A stretch of 64,000 nt of DNA from contig NC_062258.1 of the NCBI RefSeq assembly GCF_905475465.1, positions 1,426,001-1,490,000 of the forward strand. Reading direction: 5' to 3'. The translations under genes and the position numbers were made by a program. Under the pieces are notes generated by a model. It ran no database searches. It was given only the letters and a program-made list of their open reading frames with translations, and had not been told where the DNA came from. This document shows positions 32,952 through 42,969 of this stretch, in pieces; the first letter of the stretch is position 1, and every line of letters begins with the position of its first letter. The stretch is from Pieris napi (Eukaryota; Arthropoda; Insecta; Lepidoptera; Pieridae).

Positions 32952-33540
32952 TTGGTGAGTTCTTATGATGATGCATACCCTGTCGAAAATATAAAACGAT
33001 TCGGCAAAGAAGCAAAATCTCGTGTTGATGTAAAATGTCCTAAAATTGTTAAAGACTATAATGAGAGTCACATGAGAGGTGTCGATTTGGCAGACATGCT
33101 GATTGCATTATATCGCACTGGAATAAGATGGCACAGGTGGTATATGAAAATTTTCTCGCAGCTTTTGGATATACTCGTAGGCATCAACAACGCTTGGCTT
33201 TACGTCACAGACATAACAAAATGATAAACACCACTAGAAAGCAGGATCGTCTAGAAGATTTTAGGTATGAAATCTACAGTGGCCTACCGAAACGAGGTCG
33301 AAACGTTTCAGTGAAAAATTTAGACGTAATACCGGACAAAGCAAATATAAAAAGCGGTATCTCAACGACCATGCGATGATGTCCGGTGTGACAAATATGA
33401 TCATTGGCCGAAAATAACCGGATATGAGAGGTGCAAGTACTGCAAAGGTGGCCAGGCAAGTACGATGTGAACAAAATGTAAGGTTCATCTTTGTTATGTG
33501 AAGAATCGAAAATGTGTTTTGGAGTACCACTGCAAGCAAT
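32952..33540 (+). pseudogene. piggyBac transposase, C-terminal part
   Basis: VENIKRFGKEAKSRVDVKCP, KIVKDYNESHMRGVDLADML and IALYRTGIRWHRWYMKIFSQ match the end of the piggyBac catalytic domain, including the GVDLAD aspartate. After a frame change, RCDDVRCDKYDHWPKITGYE and RCKYCKGGQASTM-stop-TKC, then CKVHLCYVKNRKCVLEYHC form the Cys-rich C-terminal domain; a TGA replaces one residue before TKC. Most of the N-terminal and catalytic sequence is absent, so this copy cannot make an enzyme. Confidence 0.85.
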
Positions 33541-34484
33541 AGGGTCTCTGAATTATTAAATTACGATTATTTTGTTGTTCAAGAAAGATTAATTTTATTA
33601 AACATTTTATTTCCACCAAGACAGTTATTTTTATTTAAAATCATGTTATTTACAATAATCTTTTGGTATATATTAAAAACTACTAGTAACATTTCAACTC
33701 TCCCTAAACATACCAATGTATAGCATAATATACATTCCTGAAAATGCGATAATCACTGTACGTGTAGCAATGTATAGAATAGTATACATCTTGTTTTTCC
33801 AAAATTTTCATGCCACGTTTTTTTTATTTATTTTTTTGATGATTTTTATGCCCCAAAGAAGCTACATATATAATTTTTTTTTGCTTTTCTTCAAAAAAAA
33901 AATCTTGCCACGATAAGGGTTAAAAGCGTGTTTTTTAGTTTTTTTAACTATAAAATAAATAATTTTTAAAAAGGTTCGCATTTGCGACCGTGTCCATGCT
34001 ACCACGTGTAACTATTTACCAATGAAGTATTTACGAATAAATTCTTGCGAGATTTCTGGTACTGTGAATAGGTGTATCACATAAAATTAGGTGAGACGTT
34101 TACCATTTGTTCTAAAATTAAGAGCAATCATTTGCTGACATAGCATTTTCTTAGCTTACGAATTTATTTTATTTAAACCCTATATTATATTTATATTCAT
34201 AGGGTATCATTAACTATATTTAGCCTGTCTCCTGTATGCAATATTTGAGATATAGATATATGATAGATATAGATATAGTCCTATAGGACTCGTAGCTAGG
34301 GCTAAGTCTAGGTAGTCCAAGTAGGCTACAGGAGCTAATAAAAACCCATAGAAGTATACTTTATACTTCAAATTACGTCACGGTGTTGCATTTCTTGCTT
34401 GTTCACTTCTCAATAATAGGTCAACTGATTTAGTAATTTTCCTTAACGATGAATTCTTGATACTACAAATATTTACATTTTCAG

Positions 34485-34556
34485 GTATTTACGGATGTCA
34501 AGCAAGAAACTCTTTGGGTACATCAGAACCTGTCAAAATAGAAATTGATGTTAAAT
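34485..34556 (+). CDS. IgSF receptor, exon E
   Basis: 72 bases; acceptor TTTCAG, donor GTAAGT; phases fit exon D and exon F. Translation GIYGCQARNSLGTSEPVKIE then IDVK: strands F and G of the third Ig domain with the Y-x-C motif. It sits 562 bases downstream of the piggyBac element. Confidence 0.85.
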
Positions 34557-34600
34557 GTAAGTTGTTTATTATCTATGTAAAAGTTTTTTTTACTTTAAAT

Positions 34601-34657
34601 AAAATCCTTTTTCATTTTGTATGAATTGACTGTTCATACAAAATGAAAAAGGATTTT
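34601..34657. repeat. Perfect 25-bp inverted repeat, 7-base loop
   Basis: Arms 34601-34625 and 34633-34657 are exact reverse complements (AAAATCCTTTTTCATT...), loop TTGACTG. It lies 45 bases after exon E. Confidence 0.9.
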
Positions 34658-34809
34658 CTTCGATCTAGGCTAATTTTTTAATAATATTAAACATCAAAAG
34701 GTGTTCATTATTACAATATTACTATTTACAGTTTCTATTAAGGGAACGACACTCTGTCCTTTTGTTAAAATATATACAGCTAATATAAACCTTAAATAAA
34801 CTAGAATAT

Positions 34810-34885
34810 ATTATTAAAAGGAGTCCCTTTAGGCAAGGTTCCGAAGATACTGGCAGCGTTCCCCCTTTGAATAGCTAGACTTATT
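34810..34885 (+). repeat. Interspersed repeat, copy 2
   Basis: Near-identical to 7995-8068 (AGGAGTCCCTTTAGGCAAGG...). An upstream piece (34715-34760) also resembles 38785-38825. Confidence 0.6.
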
Positions 34886-35039
34886 CTTTGTCCGAGGTAG
34901 CTGCCAGCTCTTCGGTCTCCTTTGATGTCGACTAACCTTTTTGTTCTTGTCTTCTATTTTTCACTTAACAGTAACGTGCACCAACCCTCACTTATTGAAA
35001 GGTTATTTCTCCATCTCATAATGATAAATATATTTACAG

Positions 35040-35160
35040 ACCCGCCTCGTGTGATCTGGGTAGGTCCAGATACAGTAGTGGAAGCCAATTTGTTCACTCA
35101 AGTGACCTTGGAATGTAAAGCTGAAGGAAACCCACCGCCGAGTTACCAGTGGTATCATAA
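35040..35160 (+). CDS. IgSF receptor, exon F (fourth Ig domain, first half)
   Basis: 121 bases, acceptor TTACAG, donor GTGAGT, ends in phase 2. Translation PPRVIWVGPDTVVEANLFTQ, VTLECKAEGNPPPSYQWYH has the Pro-rich entry, Cys and NPPP..QW core of a C2-type Ig domain. Confidence 0.9.
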
Positions 35161-35850
35161 GTGAGTCTAAAACTTATCTAGAACTAGCAGTGGGACGTGG
35201 TAACACACGTTTTTAGTACAAAATTGTCAAACAAACAAAAATTAAATGCAAATCAAAACCTTTCTCGAATTCACTTGAAAACTCACAAAAAATTCATCAA
35301 AATTGTTTTGGAATTTATTACAATCACACGCACAGAAGATTTATATATACCTAGAATAATGTTCTAGTGGCTATATTCATAGCGCAGGGCCTCATTAGTT
35401 CCATCATTTGTATAGTAGGCGATTAGCCAGTCCGATTTTCAAGTGTACTTCCGATTTTCTCACAATTATTTTCTCACTTATCTTTATCGCCCTATACTGG
35501 GTGTAAATTATACAATTTAGTTTTTTAATTAAATTTTTCCTTACGTTAAGGATGTAATTAAAGTAATAGTAAATATGTAAGATTATTAGTCACTACGATA
35601 AATATAAATAAACTATAAAGCGTTTTATTGCATATCTACTTGCGAACATTAGGAGATCAATAAAATTATCTTTTAATCGTAATAATAATAATAAACTCAT
35701 AAGTATTTTTTATTATTATTCAAACTAAATTTGGAATGACAGAAAAAAATGTATTCGTACTATTCAAGACGCGTAGACTTAATATAGATAACGCTATAAT
35801 AAAATGCTTTCCCGGTTTGAGCCTTTAATTATAATATTTTATAATTAAAT

Positions 35851-36148
35851 CAGTGGAGCTACAACCTTTTTAGACTAGGCCTCAGATATCTGTTTCATGA
35901 TCATTTGTCTTATAGGCCCGTAGGTAGCCTCCTGTGCCTGATACACTGCCGTCGACTGTTTGAGTCTAAGACAAGCCGGTATCCTCACGATGATCCCTTG
36001 ACCTTTCTGATGATGATAATTCCTTCACCTTTCGAGCGAATGCTAAATACACCCATAGAAAAAAAGTCCATTGGTGCACAGCTGGAGATCGGACCTACGA
36101 CCTCAGGGATAAGAGTCGCACGCTGAAGCCACTAGGCCAACACTGCTG
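35851..36148 (-). repeat. tRNA-derived SINE in intron
   Basis: Complete on the minus strand, from the 3' end CAGTGGAGCTACAACC to the tRNA-like head AAGCCACTAGGCCAACACTG. A duplication around 35990-36030 separates two CCTT(T)CACCTTTC-like units. Confidence 0.85.
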
Positions 36149-36212
36149 CAAATTTTATATCCCTTCTAAATGTTAAATACGTAAAGTTAAAAGTAAATTC
36201 TATCTATTTCAG

Positions 36213-36353
36213 TCCATCACCAGCAATAAGTTCACATCCTGATGAAGGCTATCCGATATCATCAACCCCTCAGCTTCAGCTGCATAATGTGTCATATACG
36301 CAACATGGCAGATACACTTGCGTGGCCATCAACCATATTGGTCTAGAGGAACG
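36213..36353 (+). CDS. IgSF receptor, exon G (fourth Ig domain, second half)
   Basis: 141 bases, acceptor TTTCAG, donor GTAAGA. Translation NPSPAISSHPDEGYPISSTP, QLQLHNVSYTQHGRYTCVAI ends NHIGLEER, with the canonical GRYTC strand F. It ends in phase 2, whereas exon H needs phase 1: a short strand-G exon is probably missing or unrecognised between them. Confidence 0.88.
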
Positions 36354-36673
36354 GTAAGAAATTTTAGTTTCCTAATAATTTTACGTTTATTTGATATTAT
36401 TTTGCGCATTTAGTGTATTATTTACGCTCCAACGCTTAAGAATTTAAAAACCCTATTGTTGAAACGCTAATGATTTTTTACTGAAATCAATCTTTTGTTT
36501 TATCATGCGTATGCATAATGGTTTCCTTAAGTTCATGAAGAACGCACACACACCCTTACACATTACACATTCCCACACACACCTCCAATAAATTATTAGT
36601 AAATTGTCTTGGTTATATAATGTTCAGTAGTCATTCTTCCTATATCTGGTTTACACCAGTCAATAAACTGTTA

Positions 36674-36898
36674 GGCCGCTAACTCACCAGGATGCCATGG
36701 CATAAGTTTGTATTGAACTGTATGGCAGTTAACTCACTTGGAGAAGGTTGGGCAACGTCGCTATTTGGAAGCGAAGCCAGGACCAACGCTTCAAAAACCT
36801 TTCTGAAACCTTCTTTTTTTCCGTTCTGGAACCTTCTCGAAATTGTTCGGATACGTAGCCAGCGACGTCGCCATGGCATCCCGGTGAGTTAGCGGGCT
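36674..36898. mobile_element. PIF/Harbinger-like MITE
   Basis: Inverted ends GGCCGCTAACTCACC...GGATGCCATGGC (left) and GCCATGGCATCCCGGTGAG...TTAGCGGGC (right), flanked on both sides by TTA. A 3-bp TTA target duplication suits PIF/Harbinger. About 225 bp, no coding capacity; the two 66-codon frames on opposite strands reflect its symmetry. Confidence 0.65.
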
Positions 36899-36996
36899 TA
36901 AAAATTTGCTATTTACTTCGACGCCATGCTTTGAACATAATACGTAGTTAGTTTCGAACCTAAGTTTTAATAATATTTGTTTTGGTTTATTTGGTT

Positions 36997-37267
36997 AAAA
37001 AAAAAACTTTTTAATCGGATTAAAGTTATGTATTATTATAAATTTACAATTATTTAACATAATTTTAAATTTATCCGACGTTTCGCGTGCTTTACAGCGT
37101 GCGTGTTCACGGTGACTGAAGACAAAAGGTGTTGGATGTCAAAAAGTATCACAGCTGTAGAGAAAGTTGCATTATCTGTATTTATTTACCCGGAGTTGGT
37201 ATCGACTAAAAGATGGATGTAAATTTATAATGATACATAACTTTAATCCGGTTAAAAAGTTTTTTCT
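36997..37267. mobile_element. MITE with long terminal inverted repeats
   Basis: Left end ACTTTTTAATCGGATTAAAG, TTATGTATTATTATAAATTT is mirrored by AAATTTATAATGATACATAA, CTTTAATCCGGTTAAAAAGT at the right, giving arms of about 45 bp. The core (TCCGACGTTTCGCGTGCTTT) recurs reversed at 8515-8550. Confidence 0.65.
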
Positions 37268-37400
37268 TTAAATGTGTAAAGGTTATGTTAATCAAAGACA
37301 ATACTAAATGTATTGTAGTAAATCTAATAAGAATAAGAACTGTCTCTAGCCATATTGTAAATGTCACTACAATAAATATTTATGAGAAATTATTTTGCAG

Positions 37401-37565
37401 ATCCACCAATCAGAAGCAATAACCCTGAACGTGCTGAGACGGGAACAGCTCACGCATGGAGTGGAGGAGAGGCCAAAGTCCAAGCAACTGTTTGCACTGA
37501 CCCTCCTCCACGAAGAGCTGCCTGGCTCTGGGGCAGCTTGCGGCTGGATGTCCCTTCGTCTATTG
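37401..37565 (+). CDS. IgSF receptor, exon H
   Basis: 165 bases, acceptor TTGCAG, donor GTATGT. In phase 1 it reads DPPIRSNNPERAETGTAHAW, SGGEAKVQATVCTDPPPRRA, AWLWGSLRLDVPSSIG. DPP at the start is a usual Ig-domain entry and VCTDPPPRRAAWLWG holds the strand-C Cys/Trp pair of a fifth, divergent Ig domain. Other frames have stops. Confidence 0.82.
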
Positions 37566-38149
37566 GTATGTTAACTTAATATGTATTGCAGAATAATGAT
37601 TATTTTAAATGCATTTTAAGGTCAGATGTGAATTAAATTTAATCATAAATTCAGGGACAGAAAAAAACCCCATGTTACTTGTTTACGGGCATTTAGTAAG
37701 CCCTTCGCTAAATAATAATCACAACATATTGTGTCAAATTTAATTACTCATATGTATGAGACTATTGAAGTGATGAGTCTTTTATTAAAACACAACATTA
37801 CAAATAGTTCAATAACGAAAGGAAGATTATAAAAATTCTATCTAGAATTATAAATTCCTATTACTACTAGTATTTCATGTAAAAAATACATACCGAAAAG
37901 AAACCATAGTTTATGTTTTTATAAACAGTGTTAACTATCTATTTTGAATGAAGATTTTGGTATATTCAAAATGAAAGGGACACAATTCACGAGAACGTTC
38001 GTCAATGAGGTTGTGGAGGAGGAACGGTGAACAGTTCCTTCAACTTAAAGAGAATGGCCAGAAGGTCTCAGTCAGAAGTTTTAAATATTCTTAGCGGTCA
38101 CAATAACTTCGTTAGGGTATATCTGCCTTACAAACAATTTGTATAACTC

Positions 38150-38300
38150 GGCGCTAACTTGGCGATTAAAAAGAGTGGCGAAGACTTTCTTGACTTGCGA
38201 ACTGTTAGTAAATGTAAATTTTGAATCAATTTAACATATTTTCTGTTGACATTCATACGATAAGTGACCTATATGAATAAAATTATTTTGAGTTTGAACA
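38150..38300 (+). repeat. Interspersed repeat copy in intron
   Basis: ACTTGGCGATTAAAAAGAGT through CCTATATGAATAAAATTATT; same family as 22670-22735, 24225-24430 (minus) and 485-560 (minus). Confidence 0.6.
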
Positions 38301-38464
38301 ACATCGAAGTGATTTTTGCAGTAGAATTTTAGAAGAAGGCTTATTTTATTTAACACAAACTTAGTAATGCTGACTTTTGACTAAACCAAGGATTTTACTT
38401 AAGACAGACATAAAAAGTTCTATATTTTAATGTGACAATCGTATATTTTTATTCTTTATTTCAG

Positions 38465-38620
38465 GTCGCTATAAAGCAATAGACGCAGCGAGTATAAACG
38501 GGTGCTATCGCTACACGCTGACTATAAGTAGCGTCAGCATATCGGACGCTCGCGTGTACGTTCTGCACGTTGAGAACGAACGCGGTTTTTCTTCTCATGC
38601 TGTCTCTCTTACTGTGCATG
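38465..38620 (+). CDS. IgSF receptor, exon I
   Basis: 156 bases, acceptor TTTCAG, donor GTACGT. Translation RYKAIDAASINGCYRYTLTI, SSVSISDARVYVLHVENERG and FSSHAVSLTVH: second half of the fifth Ig domain, with DARVYVLHVEN in place of D.G.Y.C. The strand-F Cys is replaced by Leu, so the usual disulfide is missing here. Confidence 0.85.
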
Positions 38621-39459
38621 GTACGTATTCACTTTAAAACAAGATTTTTTTTAATAAATTGTCTCTTTACAGAGACAATTTGAGACATCATTGAGCATTC
38701 GATCTAGCCTAACTTAAGACTAATAAGTAATTTAAATCAAACCTAATTTAATAAACAGGATTTAACATAAGAAACTGTCCAATAACACTATTTACAGTCT
38801 CTATTGAGGGAATTACACTCTTATCTGTTCTTGTGTTCTTTTTAACACTTACCACTCTCCCTAACCCTTTTTCCCTAACAATTTCCTTCACTATGCTCGT
38901 AGTGATTAATCAAAAGCAGCGTTTTAATTAATATTAACTATATCATGACTCATTTAAAAGGAGGTTTTTAAATGTATTTAAAAATTACCTGAAAATAACG
39001 CCATCTATGTCAAAGGATTATACCTAAGAAGTTAGTGGTTTGAAGTGGTGTTTTTGGGTTTTGTGGATGCTTCCAATATCATGTCATTGATAATACAGTT
39101 CCGAAACTTACTTTAAATTTTCACGTTAATAAAAGAAAAACAAATCATAATTTTTAATTAACCTGAATAGATTGTTTTAGTTACAACCTTAATCCCATCC
39201 CAACAAAAGCCCAACAAAGCGTTTACCAATTATTGTAGAATGTCCAGTGTTCGCAGCTGCCAGGTGCGATCTGGAAAAGCCGTGCTGCCTCTTGTCTGTA
39301 AATATTTAAAGAATATTGTCGGATTAGAGGCAGGGTTCCCGGGTATCCCAAAGCCATAATTTATTGTAGACTTTAAAAAAACATCCATATCAAAATTAAT
39401 TCCAAATTGTATACTTTCTAATTGGCTAACTTAAAATCATAAACAATTTCTTCTCACAG

Positions 39460-39576
39460 ATAATTTTTCGCTAACAGAGACGGCGCACGTTGCCCCACTC
39501 ATAGTGGCAGCTCTCCTTATTGCGGCACTCCTTGTCATAGTGCTGTGCCTTATATTGAGATGTCGACGGAAACGAG
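39460..39576 (+). CDS. IgSF receptor, exon J (transmembrane)
   Basis: 117 bases, acceptor CTCACAG, donor GTAAAT. After DNFSLTETAH comes a single hydrophobic helix, VAPLIVAALLIAALLVIVLC followed by LIL, then the stop-transfer cluster RCRRKR. This fixes a type I topology with the Ig domains outside the cell. Confidence 0.92.
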
Positions 39577-39869
39577 GTAAATATACTACGTGACTTAGAC
39601 AAAACCATTCTGCAACATTCGTGATGGTTTTGTAAGGGAATGGTCACGTGACCATTGCCATACAAATTAATTTTGTGTTCTTGGGTCACGCCTGTCGAAA
39701 AATGATTTAGTCTTTGTATAGGATTTCTGTTGAATGTATTCCAAATTTGAAATAAAATCTCTGTGGGATCAAGCTAAAACAAATCTTTACGGTATTTTTT
39801 ATTTTAGACCTGAATTATATATTCGTATTTTTTTATATATTACTTGAATTAAATGTGTTTTTTTTACAG

Positions 39870-39903
39870 AAAGTGTCGAGTACAAAGCTGATGATTTAGA
39901 TAA
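39870..39903 (+). CDS. IgSF receptor, exon K (microexon, cytoplasmic)
   Basis: 34 bases, acceptor TTACAG, donor GTGAGT. Translation ESVEYKADDLD; phases match exons J and L. Confidence 0.75.
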
Positions 39904-40716
39904 GTGAGTATATTTTTATAATTAATTAAAACCTTACATATTTCGATGTAATATGTAAGGTTTAAGGTTGCTAGCTTAGGTAATGCATTTCCTATTTAAT
40001 ATAGATTGATATTACATACAGAAAAATCTAAACAGACGTGCAAAAAAAATTAAAACTTCTTTCACAGATATGAATTATGACTACTTCCATAACTCGACGT
40101 TTCGAGTGGTTCGCAGCAGTTGCTGTTAGCTATACAACAGAGAAATATTAAATTTTAAGCAATATAAGTATAGATAATAAATTTGTCTTTGTATCTATTG
40201 AGGATGGATGTGTTCTTCTGACCTAAAGGGGGGATCAACCGGTATAACGACTGGCCGGACCGAAGCTCCTAATATCGAAATAACTTTGTTAGAGCGATTC
40301 AGACCGTGTCGTCTTCATACTGATTTTAGCCTCGGGATGTGAAATATCGTTAGAGAAGTTTTATTTAAATATAAAGTACTCGTGTAAATCAAAGACTACT
40401 ATGAAAAAATTAATACAAAAAAAAATCAGTATATTCATTTTAAGTACATTTGCATTACAATGTGTAAGATTTGGGAACCCTTTTAAATAAGAAATACCAG
40501 TCAGGGTTCCCAGCTCTTCCATAACAAACTTAATTATAAATTCCTTAAAATATATTTATAAATAATTTAATTACATCTTTTATTTTATTTACTTTTCATC
40601 TGTTATCAACACGCCTGAGTGCATGAGTGAGTGTGTGGGTGCAAATGTGTGAGTGGGTGAGTCGGTGAGTGAATGAAAAAGGTTTAATATATTTAATGTA
40701 ATATAATATTTCCTAG

Positions 40717-40804
40717 TGAGAAGGCAGTCCTCCCAGCGGATGCGGTATACGCCCCGCGGGACCAGACTCGAGTCCCACGTACTGCAGAACCCGTGTCGTC
40801 TTAA
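40717..40804 (+). CDS. IgSF receptor, exon L (cytoplasmic, possible C-terminus)
   Basis: Acceptor CCTAG. Translation NEKAVLPADAVYAPRDQTRV then PRTAEPVSS and TAA at 40802-40804, which would end the protein about 40 residues after the membrane helix. Alternatively a GT at 40793-40794 lets the exon end in phase 0 after AEP and join in frame to 42249. Confidence 0.65.
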
Positions 40805-40916
40805 TATTCGCCAGCGGCGTTGCAGGTCCGCCGCGCCGCCGTCGTGCTTCAACCACCCACTACCGTGTGAATCGCACAGGTGTGATGCACTATTAACTGT
40901 AGCGGAGTAGTTAATA

Positions 40917-41193
40917 GGTATAAGGAATGTGGTGGGGGTAGTTAATGGTATAAGGAATGTGGTGGAGGTAGTAAATGGTATAAGGAATGTTGTGGGGGTA
41001 GTTAATGGGTATAAGAAATGTGGTGGGGGTAGATAATGGTATAAGGAATGTGGTAGGGGTAGCTAATGGGTATAAGGAATGTGTTGGGGTAGTGAATCGG
41101 TATAAGGAATGTGGTAGGAGTAGCTAATGGGTATTAGGAATGTGGTGGGGGTAGTTAATGGGTATAAGGAATGTGGTGGGGAAGTTAATGTTA
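40917..41193 (+). repeat. Minisatellite, about 9 units of 30 bp
   Basis: Repeats of the type GGTATAAGGAATGTGGTGGG, GGTAGTTAAT with point changes between units. A GTGAGT-rich simple repeat precedes exon L at 40618-40680. Confidence 0.92.
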
Positions 41194-42248
41194 TATTTAG
41201 TAATTCTGATAATTGGAACTGATTCGAAAATTGTTTGCAAAACAACATTTGACAGACAGACAGACAGACATAACATTTATTACAAAACGAAAACACACAC
41301 ACATAGACACACAAAATAACAATACTTAAAAAGAAAATAACACCTCAAAAACAATAAAAAATATTAAGAAAAAAAAATCTTCATTATCATTGTTCTAATG
41401 GTCAAAAGAAACCGAACTGTATGTTTAAAACCCTTCAAATTTTTCTTTAAATTCTAATATAAAATAAATATTCAATCTAAAACAGTTGAAGTATCTGTAG
41501 CAGTAGTCTATTTTAAATTTTTCGAAAAAAATTGAAATCTATGAAATTGGCCATATTTATAAACTCGATTTTATATATATTTACCATTGCACAGTGATAA
41601 AAGACTTGACACTAAATTGTCTCAGACAATATTAACATAACACACGCGATTCCATTACCCGAATAGTTTCGTCAGCTCATTGTTTCAACTTGTCACAATG
41701 ATTCACAGTTAAACCGCGACGTTTAATTACTTTGAGTAGACGCTTTTTAAGGGATTAACCTCAAAGTAATGAATTTTCACAACACGACATATGGTTTTAG
41801 AAATTAGATTTTAAGCACCTCTTGTTTGCGTGATAATGTGTTTAAGAGCACACCTAACCTAAAAACTACATTCCTGGGGCACACCCGTTAACTATTTACA
41901 TGCATATTATAATTTAAAAGTGTGACTTGCTTACAAGGTGAAATAAAACATCGTAAGGAAACACATTATCAAGTAATCTAATAGTATTTTGACTAATACA
42001 TTTTCACAAATTCATACTTTAAAACTTACAAAGTTTTTATATTAAGTATCAAGATGATTACAGTCGAATTGTAATGAGATGTTGTTACGATAACAAAAAC
42101 ATAGTTTTGCACTTCAGCGACCGTAAATTCGCGTAATAAGATCGCGACTAGTTAAAGACTGTAACGGTACAACCAAATTTCTATTCCCTTAAAAGTATTA
42201 TTATTATGTCCATGCGAATTTCATTAAAGTATTATTATTTCTCCGTAG
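41194..42248. other. Probable intron
   Basis: Contains short GACA and CACA tracts near 41250-41310; no exon recognised. Confidence 0.5.
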
Positions 42249-42969
42249 GCAGCTTTGTCGTCGCTAGAGAGAGAAGCCAAAGAAAATGTATACGCGGTGT
42301 TGGATCCGCATATACAATAGGTACGAATTAACGATAAACAAGCACGGCGAACCGCCTAAGTATTTATCGCTGTCCAAGCCTCTAACTCACCAAAGAACAC
42401 ACGCTTTCGATCCGCTAAATTTTAAAAACGAAGTTAATAATAACGATATTCAGTTTACTACTTTCAAACAAGAACCGCGAGCCAGGCGGTCCGATAGAAG
42501 TAGTAAACGAAGTAATAGATATAAGAATTTTGTTTCTAATAGTAATTTTGATATAGAGTATTCAAGAGATCCGTTTTTTGGCAAAGTTAAATCGGATAAA
42601 GAGATACTAAGAAATAAATTACGTAAGAGTAAACAAAGTATTTATGAAAAGAATACAACAGGAAGGAAACCTATTAATGTACAAATTGAAACCAATGATC
42701 TAGATTCACAATTGAAAAAAGATATAAGATATAGTGAAAAGGAACGCTGCGTTGAAGATTTGACTGAGTCACATGAAGTACAACATAAGAATATCGATAT
42801 AGATTGTATGCCGAAACCAGGTAAAGTTAAGGAAATTGCATTGAGGTTTAATAGAAATAGTGTGAACAATTCCCGGCAGTCAATAAGGATTGATAGACCA
42901 AAACCTTTGCAAAGTTTTTGTGATCAAAGATACTTAGACCATGTGTTCCCAGATGCTGTAGAGATATAA
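42249..42969 (+). CDS. Probable terminal exon with two usable frames
   Basis: After the acceptor CCGTAG at 42243-42248, frame 0 reads AALSSLEREAKENVYAVLDP, HIQ and stops at about 42318; it can follow exon L (short form) in phase 0 and carries a YAVL tyrosine motif. A second frame is open from about 42267 to the TAA ending at 42969, about 234 codons: KHGEPPKYLSLSKPL, DPLNFKNEVNNNDIQFTTFK, RSDRSSKRSNRYKNF, PKPGKVKEIALRFNRN, QRYLDHVFPDAVEI. It is basic and hydrophilic, with no known domain, and is too long to be a chance frame in such AT-rich DNA. It could be a long cytoplasmic tail reached by the downstream acceptor at 42265-42266 or by a one-base indel, or a separate gene. Confidence 0.55.

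Larger units (their letters stand above)
28402..33919 (+). mobile_element. piggyBac element, decayed and carrying nested insertions
   Basis: Bounded by TTAA at 28398-28401 and 33920-33923 with terminal repeats CCCTTATC at the left and GATAAGGG at the right. TTAA target duplication and CCC/GGG-type ends define piggyBac elements. The right part retains the C-terminus of the transposase (32952-33540). A second DNA transposon (28539-32161) and a tRNA-like SINE fragment (about 32582-32655) lie inside. Removing the nested transposon leaves about 1.9 kb, so the transposase is also internally deleted. The whole lies in the intron between exons D and E of the adhesion gene. Confidence 0.85.
36354..37400 (+). 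other. Intron between exons G and H, with two MITEs
   Basis: Contains a CA-rich patch (36540-36590), a PIF/Harbinger-like MITE and a long-TIR MITE. No candidate for the missing small exon was found by eye. Confidence 0.55.

Noticed and set aside
36679..36892. Two 66-codon frames on opposite strands
   Set aside because: They mirror each other because they lie in the inverted repeats of a MITE.
40917..41193. Possible CRISPR-like array of 30-base repeats
   Set aside because: Units are contiguous without spacers, and the window is eukaryotic; it is a minisatellite.
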